Shown in pieces: positions 26,947 to 34,357 of a DNA stretch of 34,951 nt. The DNA is from Helicobacter bilis ATCC 51630 (GTDB lineage Bacteria > Campylobacterota > Campylobacteria > Campylobacterales > Helicobacteraceae): the NCBI RefSeq assembly GCF_000686565.1, contig NZ_JMKW01000026.1, positions 1 to 34,951 on the forward strand, written 5' to 3'. The position numbers and the translations under genes were made by a program. The notes below the pieces were generated by a model. The model had not been told where the DNA came from and did not search any database. It was given only the letters and a program-made list of their open reading frames with translations. Positions within the stretch are counted from its first letter, which is position 1. The number at the start of each line of letters is the position of its first letter.

Positions 26947-27139
26947 TATTTCTTTCTCCTTATTGTTTTGTAGTTACCTTTTTTTAGGTTTTTCCTTACC
27001 CTATTTCCTAACTCACTCGTTTTGTTTTCAGACTCATGAGATTTATCAAACTCTTCTTTATACTTCTTAAATGCCTTTTTAAAATGTAAAAAAGTAGGAA
27101 GTGTATCCTCTTTTGCCGCTTTAATAAGCCCATTTACAC
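26946..27139 (-). pseudogene. Out-of-frame C-terminal tail of the AAA+ ATPase
   Basis: Continuing in the other frame after the ATPase stop gives VNGLIKAAKEDTLPTFLHF, KKAFKKYKEEFDKSHES and finally RKNLKKGNYKTIRRKK before TAA. This is the normal end of an AAA+ lid plus a GNY module. The exact TAATG junction with the next gene shows it is the true 3' end of the ATPase gene. Confidence 0.75.
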
Positions 27140-28249
27140 AGAGTTTTTAATCTCACGACCAGAAAATCCATCTGCAATTTCACTCAATTTTTCTAACTCA
27201 TCTTCATCTAGCTCTTTTGCTCCTTTCTCATAAAGTTTAGCAGGGATATGCTTTTTAATAATGGCTATCCTTTGCTTTTTATTTGGCAATTTAAACTCAA
27301 CTGACTGCAAAATCCTACTATGAAAAGCCTTATCATAGTTATCAAGCAAATTTGTCGCAAATATAACTATCACAGGTCGCTCTTCTAAAAGTTTTAAAAG
27401 CTCACTTCTTAGGGCATTCATAGCTTGTTCTGAGCCTTGAGTTACATTTGAGATTCGCTTCCCCAAAAAGCTATCTGCTTCATCAAAAAATAGCACGGCA
27501 TCATGCTTTTGTGCTAAGTCAAAGGCTGCTACTAGATTCTTAGGTGCATCGCCTACATATTTAGATTCTATATCTGCATAATTGCTATTTATAATCTTTT
27601 TATCCAGTGCATCTGCGATAATATGCGCACTCATTGTTTTACCAGTCCCAGGCTTCCCATGAAAATTGATAATGGTTTTTGCGATACCATCTACTTCTTT
27701 AAAGCCCCATTCATCATAGATCAACCCCTGCTTTTGCATAAGCAAAATGGTTTCTTCAATGCTTTTTCTAGTCTTTTTGTCTAACTCTATTTGTCCCATT
27801 TTATAGCGTGGGCTTTCTAGCTTTAGATTTATACTAGCTTTATCTTCACCTTGCTGCTGTTTCATGGTGGCTAGATTAGATTTTGTATCCATACCATTTA
27901 ATCTATCGTGTAAAGTCTGCGTGCAATTTACACCAAGATAGAATCTAGCATTTATACCTAAAAATTTAGAATCTATCATATGCTTTCGTATCGTGTTACC
28001 CAATCTAGTTAGCATTAGTGTAACGCTAACTTCCTCTTTCTTATCCATATTATATTCTGATTCTATCAGCTCTACTTCATTGTTGCCGCTACTATCAAAA
28101 ATAATAAAGAGTGCAATTTCATTGACACCGCTAAAATCATAGTCATCTCTATGAAATACGCCTATAACCTCAGATTTAAACTGCTCAAGATGGGTTTTAT
28201 CCACTTCGTTAAAAAGATGATTTTCAATATCAATAATATTATATGTCAT
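27134..28249 (-). CDS. AAA+ ATPase of the GNY operon (3' frameshift)
   Basis: The 371-residue frame has a unique N-terminal domain (1 to about 125, no match I recognise), a linker, then a classical AAA module. Walker A is GKPGTGKT (198-205), Walker B AVLFFDEAD (251-259), sensor 1 IFATN (296-300), the arginine region FHSRILQSVEF (309-319) and sensor 2 FSGREIKN. The module resembles FtsH/Cdc48/katanin-type unfoldases but has no protease domain. A shift at CTGTGTAAA near 27136-27142 ends it early; adding one base or removing one GT restores another 64 residues ending in a GNY module. The start overlaps the upstream stop (ATGA). It probably acts on the small proteins encoded around it. Confidence 0.8.
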   Translation of the reverse strand: MTYNIIDIENHLFNEVDKTHLEQFKSEVIGVFHRDDYDFSGVNEIALFIIFDSSGNNEVELIESEYNMDKKEEVSVTLMLTRLGNTIRKHMIDSKFLGINARFYLGVNCTQTLHDRLNGMDTKSNLATMKQQQGEDKASINLKLESPRYKMGQIELDKKTRKSIEETILLMQKQGLIYDEWGFKEVDGIAKTIINFHGKPGTGKTMSAHIIADALDKKIINSNYADIESKYVGDAPKNLVAAFDLAQKHDAVLFFDEADSFLGKRISNVTQGSEQAMNALRSELLKLLEERPVIVIFATNLLDNYDKAFHSRILQSVEFKLPNKKQRIAIIKKHIPAKLYEKGAKELDEDELEKLSEIADGFSGREIKNSV

Positions 28250-28548
28250 ATTATTTGTCCAACTCTTAATTTTCGTTGTTCATCTCTTACCTCAGCTTCC
28301 ACTGTCCCAACTAATCGTTTTTTGCGTGTTAAACCAACTGTTACGGTAGCATAATTACCGCTGTGATATAAACTGGCTATTTTCGCTTCAGTTGCTTTAA
28401 GTTCCCTTTTTTTCTTATCTATGCTATCAAAAAACGCTCCAAGCGATGCCATAACACCCAGTGCCGCGACAGCACCTCCTACTACAAGCGTAGTAGTAGA
28501 AGCTGCGGCAATAAGTGCTGGTATAGCTGCTAAAAATGGTAATGGCAT
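28246..28548 (-). CDS. MPLPFL glycine-zipper membrane protein 2 with GNY module
   Basis: The 100-residue protein begins MPLPFLAAIPALIAAASTTT followed by LVVGGAVAALGVMASLGAFF, an Ala/Gly-rich membrane hairpin of about 45 residues. A Lys-rich helix follows (DKKKRELKATEAKIASLYHS), then GNYATVTVGLTRKKR. The N-terminus repeats that of the upstream gene. AAGGAG lies 6 bases before the ATG. Its TGA overlaps the ATPase start. Confidence 0.65.
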   Translation of the reverse strand: MPLPFLAAIPALIAAASTTTLVVGGAVAALGVMASLGAFFDSIDKKKRELKATEAKIASLYHSGNYATVTVGLTRKKRLVGTVEAEVRDEQRKLRVGQII

Positions 28549-28565
28549 GATTTACTCCTTATTTT

Positions 28566-28760
28566 CTATTTTCTTGAATCTGTTCCTTTTGTTTTGCCAT
28601 AAGAAATCTCAGTGATGCTATAATTCCCACTGAGTAATTGAGATTCAATACTATTTCTGCACTTGCTTTCCTCTTTCTCTCGTCTAGTTTCATTTGCTAT
28701 TGCACCAACTCCTGCACCAATGGCTGCAATCCCAGCCGCTACTAAAAATGGTAATGGCAT
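28566..28760 (-). CDS. MPLPFL glycine-zipper membrane protein 1 with GNY module
   Basis: I set the start at the second ATG (28760), not 28766. GAAAGG is then six bases upstream and the protein begins MPLPFL like its neighbour. The 64 residues comprise a glycine zipper (VAAGIAAIGAGVGAIA), a charged stretch (NETRREKEESK) and SQLLSGNYSITEISYGKTKG. Oligomer or pore formation in the membrane is plausible from the zipper but is not shown. Confidence 0.6.
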   Translation of the reverse strand: MPLPFLVAAGIAAIGAGVGAIANETRREKEESKCRNSIESQLLSGNYSITEISYGKTKGTDSRK

Positions 28761-28790
28761 ATTCATCCTTTCAATAATATTTCACAAATA

Positions 28791-28818
28791 AGCTATAACC
28801 TAAAATATAGTTATAGCT
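28791..28818 (-). terminator. Hairpin between the Cys-cluster gene and the GNY operon
   Basis: AGCTATAAC and GTTATAGCT form a perfect 9-bp stem with a 10-base loop, directly after the Cys-cluster gene stop. No strong T run follows on the minus strand, so it may be an attenuator or mRNA processing site. It weakens the case for one continuous transcript. Confidence 0.4.
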
Positions 28819-28820
28819 AA

Positions 28821-29111
28821 CTATTTAATCCTAAACCTATCCTCTATCCCAAAACGCTCTTGCATGGCATTACAAGATTCTATATTTAGTCGTATAAATT
28901 CTTCTTTTGTATAGAATCTATAGAAATGCTTTTCATACATAGATTCTATATTGCAAATCTCTGGTCTATCATCATAGATTTTACACATATTGGAATCTAA
29001 ATCTAAGTATTTACACACTCCGTTACCCAAATCAAATGCTTGTAATTCCATGATATGCGAGATATTTTTACAGCATATCCCATATTGCGTACAAGGAAAA
29101 TTACAAATCAA
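28821..29111 (-). CDS. YkgJ-type cysteine-cluster protein
   Basis: The 96-residue protein has the YkgJ/UPF0153 pattern: C-x(2)-C-x5-CC (CNFPCTQYGICC), then GVCKYLD-x5-MCKIYDDRPEIC. The clustered Cys residues suggest zinc or iron-sulfur binding. It starts at TTG after AGGGCG and overlaps the TerB-like gene by 11 bases. Confidence 0.75.
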   Translation of the reverse strand: MICNFPCTQYGICCKNISHIMELQAFDLGNGVCKYLDLDSNMCKIYDDRPEICNIESMYEKHFYRFYTKEEFIRLNIESCNAMQERFGIEDRFRIK

Positions 29112-29523
29112 TTAACGCCCTGCCTTGCGTAGTGAGAGATAGCACAGCCTTAGTCCATTCACTATAGATTAATGCGTGATTTTTTGTAAGATTAAAGGCT
29201 TTTATCATCTCATCAATCACTCTTTTTTCTTCTGGGTGGATATTATCCACATGCACAACATGCTCTGCAAATACCAATGCCATAGCTTCTAACAACACAA
29301 TGCGTTGGCTTCGTGGATTCTTAATCTTTGCAAATGCGTTTGCAAGACTAAAGCTTTCTTCGCAACTTTTATCATAGCTAATATCATTAATCTGCATTTC
29401 TAAGCAATAAGTCGCAATCACTGCTTTTTGCGTATCAGAAAAGTCATTATTACTCCATGCAAGATGGTGTGCTATCTCTAGAAACGCCACTTTTTCGTCT
29501 TTTTCAAGTAGATTCAAAAACAT
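29101..29523 (-). CDS. TerB-like protein
   Basis: From the ATG at 29523 the protein has 140 residues, all helical, starting MFLNLLEKDEKVAFLEIAHHLA. It has the TerB-like pattern of acidic residues (SDTQKAVI, DNIHPEEKRVIDEMIKAF). TerB-like domains occur with membrane-associated stress systems and tellurite-resistance proteins; the biochemical role is unclear. A longer frame from 29586 would read through a T13 tract, which I interpret as promoter. The gene is coupled to the Cys-cluster gene. Confidence 0.65.
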   Translation of the reverse strand: MFLNLLEKDEKVAFLEIAHHLAWSNNDFSDTQKAVIATYCLEMQINDISYDKSCEESFSLANAFAKIKNPRSQRIVLLEAMALVFAEHVVHVDNIHPEEKRVIDEMIKAFNLTKNHALIYSEWTKAVLSLTTQGRALIDL

Positions 29524-29558
29524 ACAAAAACTCTTAAAGTAAAATATAGTAGGTTTGC

Positions 29559-29586
29559 ATTCTACAAAAAAAAAAAAACAAGTCAA
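29559..29586 (-). promoter_or_regulatory. Promoter with T13 spacer, probably phase-variable
   Basis: On the minus strand TTGACT (29581-29586) and TAGAAT (29559-29564) are separated by 16 bases, of which 13 are T (29566-29578). Each hexamer is one base from consensus. The predicted transcript begins near 29552, giving a leader of about 30 bases before the ATG at 29523. Slippage in the T run would move the spacer around the 17-base optimum. Confidence 0.6.
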
Positions 29587-29875
29587 GGGTAAATAAAAAG
29601 CCCAAATAACTTAACAATGTTTACAATTTTTGCATAACAAATTAAGTAGAAAAGAAAAATAAAATGACAAAATATAGCATTAGATGTTGTGATAACTTTT
29701 TATTTTGAGTTACATAGTATGAGATGACTTCTATGTTGCTATCATTCATTCTATCACGCATGATAAGGGCTAATAAATCAGCAATTTGTGCTAGTTTAAA
29801 GGCTTAGGATACAACTTGAATACTATCAATTACGATGAATTTGTAAAAGGGTAAATCCAGTATCCTAGTTTGATT
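29587..29875. other. Intergenic region with a GNY-module relic
   Basis: It separates the TerB-like gene from the end of the TonB receptor gene. The only content seen is the decayed GNY-family copy at about 29690-29790. Confidence 0.5.
29690..29790 (-). pseudogene. Decayed copy of a GNY-module gene
   Basis: The minus strand reads IADLLALIMRDRMNDSNIEV then ISYYVTQNKK. Protein C of the operon reads NPDLLAIAMRNKMNDGNIKV then ILTLFNSKEKK. The nucleotides also match, including ATCATTCATT, CACGCATG/TACGCATG and GGCTAATAAATCA. There is no start or full frame. Confidence 0.7.
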
Positions 29876-31999
29876 TCACAATCTCACCCTTAGCTTCGCC
29901 CAAATGCTTCTGCCCGGCTCATAGATTCTACTCGTAGGTGCTACACCAAGACTAGCTTCACTCCCATATTTTGAGAGATGATAAGCATAGAGTGTATCTG
30001 TGATATTATCTATACCTGCAAGCAAAGTTACATTCTTAAAAGTATAGCCACCATAAAGATTAAGCGTAGCAAAAGCTTTACTTTCTCCAAAATCCTTGCC
30101 AACTACATTTCCAAAATTTAGCGCATAGCGATATTGTGCTGCATTAAATAAGACATCAAACCGCAACAACCAATTATTACTATCATAAAAAAGGGAGAAT
30201 TGCCCTTGCAATGGTGCAATCTGTGGCAAAGGCATTCCAGCTTTTAATACAGAATCTATGCCATAATATGAAGTAAGATTCTGCCCGTAAGTATAAGCTA
30301 GAGAGCCATAAAGATGGATAGAATCTAAAAAGATATACTCCCCCTCAATCTCGCCTCCAAAAAGCATAGCATTTGTATTAAAAGCATATGTATTGACGGT
30401 GTTACTACCACTTTTTGGCTGATAATACAGGGCAATATAATCAGGCATATATGAAGCAAAGAGACTTGCCTTTCCATTATAGTTTGTATCTTTATAGACT
30501 ATCCCCATATCAATTTGTGTGTTTGTTTCAGCAGCTAGATTCATACCGCCACTTTTACTTCTCTCCCAAAAGTCTGGTGCTCTCTGTGCTACACCAAGCC
30601 CTGCATACATTGTAGCCTTACCCAAATACTGCTCATAGCGACTAAACGCACTGAAAAGATTGTTATGAAGTCTTGTCTTTGTGCTATGCTGCAGGGTTGA
30701 TACATAATCATACCTAGCACCAAAGAAAATAGCAAAGTTAGAATCTGGTAAATACGCCCCTTGCGTAAAACCCCCCGCATTTTCAAAAAGAAAGTTTGCT
30801 TTATAAGGCGTATTTAGCGTAGCATTTGCTTCATTTTCACTATTTTTATCTCCAGACATTCTTATAACATGAGAATCATTACCATAATTTGATCCAACAT
30901 ATAACTCAAACATATCATTAATATAGAACCTACTCTCAATTCTACCACCGATATTTGTCCTTTTTGGATTGCTTAGTTTATACACTCCATTAGCAGAGCG
31001 ATGAGAGAAATTATCCATAATATGATCTATCTCATTATACCAAGTGCGTATATCAAGCAAATCAAAGGTTTCATTGAAGTGTTGCTGATACTTGAGATTA
31101 TAAGACATTCTATCAAAAGTGCGAGCATCCATGCCCCTATCTGCATACGATGCAAAGCCCCTGCCCATATCCACATCAAGCTCTATTGCCGCATTTTCTG
31201 TGGGTGTTATCGTGCCGATTAGACTAATAGATTCCCTATTATATGCTGAATGTACGCTTTTATTGCCCCCTGCTTTATAATCATCAGCAGAATAATGCGA
31301 GAGTATGGCTTGAAGTGAGCCATATTTATTGCCTATAATGGCATTTGCGTTTATATCAAGGCGATTGAAACTCCCATAAAGCCCACTTGCTTCCGCATGA
31401 AAGCTTGGATTTTTTAGCCTTGTTATATCTCTCTCAAACAGCACTCCACCAGCAACTAACGCCCCATATCGCACATCTTGTGGTCCTTTATAGATGCTGA
31501 TTCTATTGTAATTCTCTGGAAAAGTATAGGTGATTGTCGTATCCATTCTGCCACCACATGCACCATTTAAGCTACCGCCATTTAAAAAGATAGGCAGCCT
31601 TGACGCCCCTTGAGAACGGAAAAATATCTCACTGCCTCCGCCACCTTTTCTAGTCATAGAAAACCCGGGGATAGATAGCATAGACTTTGCTATATCGCCA
31701 TTATGAAGCATTGTATCCTTGCCATATAACTCAATACTTAAAGGCGAATTTAGACTATCCTTTTTCCATTGCGATACAACCACAACGGGAGATAGACTCG
31801 CCCTTTTTTGTATGCTTTGTGTTGTTTTATCATTGTGTGTGTCTTGTGAGAGATTGTGTATCGTGCTGTTATTCTGTGCGGTATTTTGTGTTTCGTTATT
31901 ATTTTGTATGTTTAATGCTTCAGTATTAGAATCTATTGTGCTAGTTTGTGCATAGCCAATGCAAAATATCATTGGTAAAGCACATATAATTCTTGTCAT
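29876..31999 (-). CDS. TonB-dependent copper receptor, OprC type
   Basis: The 707-residue receptor has a signal peptide (IICALPMIFCIGYA), a Gln/Asn/Thr-rich stretch (20-62), and a plug domain. The plug reads LPIFLNGGSLNGACGGRMDT, followed by YKGPQDVRYGALVAGGVLFERD. The C-x3-M motif (148-152, CGGRM) corresponds to the copper-binding C-x3-M of OprC/NosA. The barrel ends NEPGR-like, YEPGRSIWAKLRVRL. Copper import into the periplasm, powered by TonB-ExbBD, is the likely role. Helicobacter also has nickel receptors in this superfamily, but the C-x3-M favours copper. Confidence 0.8.
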   Translation of the reverse strand: MTRIICALPMIFCIGYAQTSTIDSNTEALNIQNNNETQNTAQNNSTIHNLSQDTHNDKTTQSIQKRASLSPVVVVSQWKKDSLNSPLSIELYGKDTMLHNGDIAKSMLSIPGFSMTRKGGGGSEIFFRSQGASRLPIFLNGGSLNGACGGRMDTTITYTFPENYNRISIYKGPQDVRYGALVAGGVLFERDITRLKNPSFHAEASGLYGSFNRLDINANAIIGNKYGSLQAILSHYSADDYKAGGNKSVHSAYNRESISLIGTITPTENAAIELDVDMGRGFASYADRGMDARTFDRMSYNLKYQQHFNETFDLLDIRTWYNEIDHIMDNFSHRSANGVYKLSNPKRTNIGGRIESRFYINDMFELYVGSNYGNDSHVIRMSGDKNSENEANATLNTPYKANFLFENAGGFTQGAYLPDSNFAIFFGARYDYVSTLQHSTKTRLHNNLFSAFSRYEQYLGKATMYAGLGVAQRAPDFWERSKSGGMNLAAETNTQIDMGIVYKDTNYNGKASLFASYMPDYIALYYQPKSGSNTVNTYAFNTNAMLFGGEIEGEYIFLDSIHLYGSLAYTYGQNLTSYYGIDSVLKAGMPLPQIAPLQGQFSLFYDSNNWLLRFDVLFNAAQYRYALNFGNVVGKDFGESKAFATLNLYGGYTFKNVTLLAGIDNITDTLYAYHLSKYGSEASLGVAPTSRIYEPGRSIWAKLRVRL

Positions 32000-32315
32000 A
32001 TTGTCTCCTTATTTGTTGCAACACATAAAACATATTTTTGCTTATGTGAATCTGTGAGTAATCTATCCAAAAAACGCTTTAAGCATTATAACTACAAACT
32101 ATATTGATTAATGAAACATGTATGCCCCGTTGTAGATTCTATTTTTTACCCATATTTTCTCAATATCATTTATTTGCCATAAATAAATTGCAATATATTT
32201 TCTCTCATTATATTGGATATTCATAAGATTTTATTAGTTTTCAATTAAGACTAACTCTAATTTTAAGATCTGGTCCTGTATTATTTTGTATAAGCTTAGG
32301 TTAAATATATAAAGC
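32000..32315. other. 316-base region upstream of the copper receptor
   Basis: No gene was seen. It contains a TATAAT -10 (minus strand, 32095-32100), a leader hairpin CACATAA/TTATGTG at 32022-32048, and a small ATTTAT/ATAAAT dyad at 32168-32184. A metal-responsive operator may lie here, but I cannot name one. Confidence 0.45.
32095..32100 (-). promoter_or_regulatory. Putative -10 box of the copper receptor gene
   Basis: The minus strand reads GTAGTTATAATGC, giving a leader of about 90 bases that contains a 7-bp hairpin before the AAGGAGA ribosome site. Confidence 0.45.
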
Positions 32316-34121
32316 TCAATCTCTAGGATTGCTATCTGCCTTGATATTTGACATGCCATAGATATGATTTGCCGCACTAATGAGTTCTTTTGCTACATTG
32401 TGAATAAATGATAAATCATTTAAGAGTGAAGTGCCATTAGCCGCGTTAATCGCATTTTCTTGTATCAGTTTTTCTACGACATTAAAGGCGTCTTTATCCT
32501 GTTGTTTAAAAAACTTCTTTTGTTTTTTAAGGTCATCTTTTAGGGCTTCCAGACTTTCTTTTGGTGCGTGTTTAATCTCTTCAACCATACGCAAAAGCTG
32601 TCCTAACTCCAAACGCATATCATCATATTCTTTTTGCAATGCGGGGTTATTGCCTGTTGCATGTTTTTTCATATTTGCTTGTAATAAACCGATGTTTTTG
32701 GTCGCTTCTGCGATTTTCCTTGAGGCAATCTGTAATGCCACAATGCGTTCAACATATTGTGTTTCATTTGCAAAAGTTTGCAACTTTGTAGAAAAGTCCA
32801 TGATTGCATTAAATAATACTTTAATTTGCGTGTTGTAAAGCTCGGTAACATTAAAGGTTTGTTTAAACCAATCTTTATTGTTCTTTATCTCGTCAAACTC
32901 TTTTGTAGAGCGAATGTCAGCCCGTGAGAATCCTATCGTATGAGAAATGATTGCAAACGCATTATCATAGAGATGCTTGACTTCATTATCAAGTGCTTCA
33001 AGTGCAGTATCTTTATATGGCAATATGCTATCATTGATAAATAAAGGCACACTCTCGCCTGTATTATGCCCCTTTAAAGTTTTAGTGAGAAAGTTAGCAA
33101 TCTTTGGTATAAATGCGATAAGCAACACAACACCAAAAAGGTTAAAAAGTGTATGAAATACAGCGAGTCTAAGAATAGAATCTTGCCCCAAACCAATAGC
33201 ATCAGAAATCGCATTATTTATCATCACAAAGTAGTTAAAAAACACTGCCACAATAAACACGGTTGTAAAGTTAAAAATACAATTTGCAACCGCTAATCTT
33301 CTCCCCTCAATATTTGTGCTAAGTGAAGCTACAAGAGCAGTTACCACCCCGCCAACACTTGTGCCAAGCACCGCAGCTAAAGCCTGCTCATAACCTATCT
33401 GCTGCTCAAAATATGCGGTAATAATGATCGCAAGTGTAGCATGTGAGCTTTGAATAATTGAAGTAATCAATGCACCTATAAAAAGGAAGCCAAGCACCGC
33501 CTTATAACCCTCAAGCTCATATTGAGATAAGTCCATAACATCTTTAAAGCCCTCGAAACCAGCCTTAATATAAAACACGCCTAAGAAAAAGAAGCCAAGC
33601 CCCGCTAGAATCTTACCCACACCTTTATAGAGTAAATTGCTTTGAAAGTTAAAAAGCAAACCACCGACAATAAGCGGCAGGGCAAGTGATGAAATGCTGA
33701 TCGAAGATGCCCCAGCGATAAGCCATGAACCAGTCGTATTGCCAAGATTTGCCCCAAACATCACGCCAATACCCTGTATTAAAGTGATTAAAGAGGCACT
33801 CACAAATGAGATAGATAAAACTGACACAAGGCTTGATGACTGCATAAGCGTGGTAACAATCGTGCCAAATATTACGCTGCGAAGTGATGTCTTTGTGGAA
33901 TTTGTAAGTGTTTTTTCCAAAAATCCACCAGAAAATGCCTTAAACCCATCGCCTAGAAAAAGCATACCAAAAAGCAAAATAGCAACCCCAGCACACAATT
34001 TCCCAAGCTGCTCATTCACTGACAACGCATAGATTACAATAATCACCATTATAGTTATAGAATATTGTCGTATTAAAGATTGAAACCTAGCCAACATAGC
34101 CACACCACCATAATTTAACAT
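32316..34121 (-). CDS. Na/Pi cotransporter family protein (NptA/YjbB type)
   Basis: The 601-residue protein has about nine membrane segments between residues 20 and 345, with the two inverted QSS motifs of Na/Pi symporters: TTLMQSSSLVSVLS (near 90) and SIIQSSHATLAI (near 222). Residues about 370-590 form a PhoU-like helical cytoplasmic domain. It imports or exports phosphate using sodium. The listed ATG at 34121 lacks a ribosome site; the ATG at 34097 (MLARFQS), behind GGTGGTG, is also possible. Confidence 0.85.
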   Translation of the reverse strand: MLNYGGVAMLARFQSLIRQYSITIMVIIVIYALSVNEQLGKLCAGVAILLFGMLFLGDGFKAFSGGFLEKTLTNSTKTSLRSVIFGTIVTTLMQSSSLVSVLSISFVSASLITLIQGIGVMFGANLGNTTGSWLIAGASSISISSLALPLIVGGLLFNFQSNLLYKGVGKILAGLGFFFLGVFYIKAGFEGFKDVMDLSQYELEGYKAVLGFLFIGALITSIIQSSHATLAIIITAYFEQQIGYEQALAAVLGTSVGGVVTALVASLSTNIEGRRLAVANCIFNFTTVFIVAVFFNYFVMINNAISDAIGLGQDSILRLAVFHTLFNLFGVVLLIAFIPKIANFLTKTLKGHNTGESVPLFINDSILPYKDTALEALDNEVKHLYDNAFAIISHTIGFSRADIRSTKEFDEIKNNKDWFKQTFNVTELYNTQIKVLFNAIMDFSTKLQTFANETQYVERIVALQIASRKIAEATKNIGLLQANMKKHATGNNPALQKEYDDMRLELGQLLRMVEEIKHAPKESLEALKDDLKKQKKFFKQQDKDAFNVVEKLIQENAINAANGTSLLNDLSFIHNVAKELISAANHIYGMSNIKADSNPRD

Positions 34122-34357
34122 TACACATAGTCATAAAGCTGTCATTATATCGAATTTTTTGTGATTATTGCTTGAATTTTTTATGAGTTTGCATTGTGTT
34201 TAGAATTTAAAGTTTGTTTTTTAAATCTTAACTTTACTAGCCCCACCAAGTCTTACATTGAGACTTTTTACAAGTTGATTAATATATCTATATATCCCTG
34301 CATTGCAAAAAACAAGCTTGTCAGGTTTTATTAAAGCATTTCATTGCTTTTAATTCT
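34122..34357. other. Intergenic region
   Basis: AT-rich, no gene seen. AAAGCA-TTTCAT-TGCTTT (34334-34351) is a small hairpin just after the TupA-like gene stop, without a T run on that strand. Confidence 0.35.

Noticed and set aside
28761-28766. Upstream ATG for MPLPFL protein 1
   Set aside because: The GAAAGG site abuts that ATG with no spacing, while the ATG at 28760 has correct spacing and matches the paralogue's start.
29524-29586. Longer TerB-like frame starting MTCFFFF
   Set aside because: It runs through the T13 tract, has no ribosome site, and the same bases form a well-spaced promoter.
31687-31955. Plus-strand Cys/Phe-rich frames opposite the receptor's N-terminus
   Set aside because: They are antisense shadows of the signal peptide and Asn/Thr linker, with no ribosome sites.
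32431-32838. Plus-strand frame of 135 codons inside the Na/Pi gene
   Set aside because: It is the complement of a well-supported membrane transporter with family motifs.
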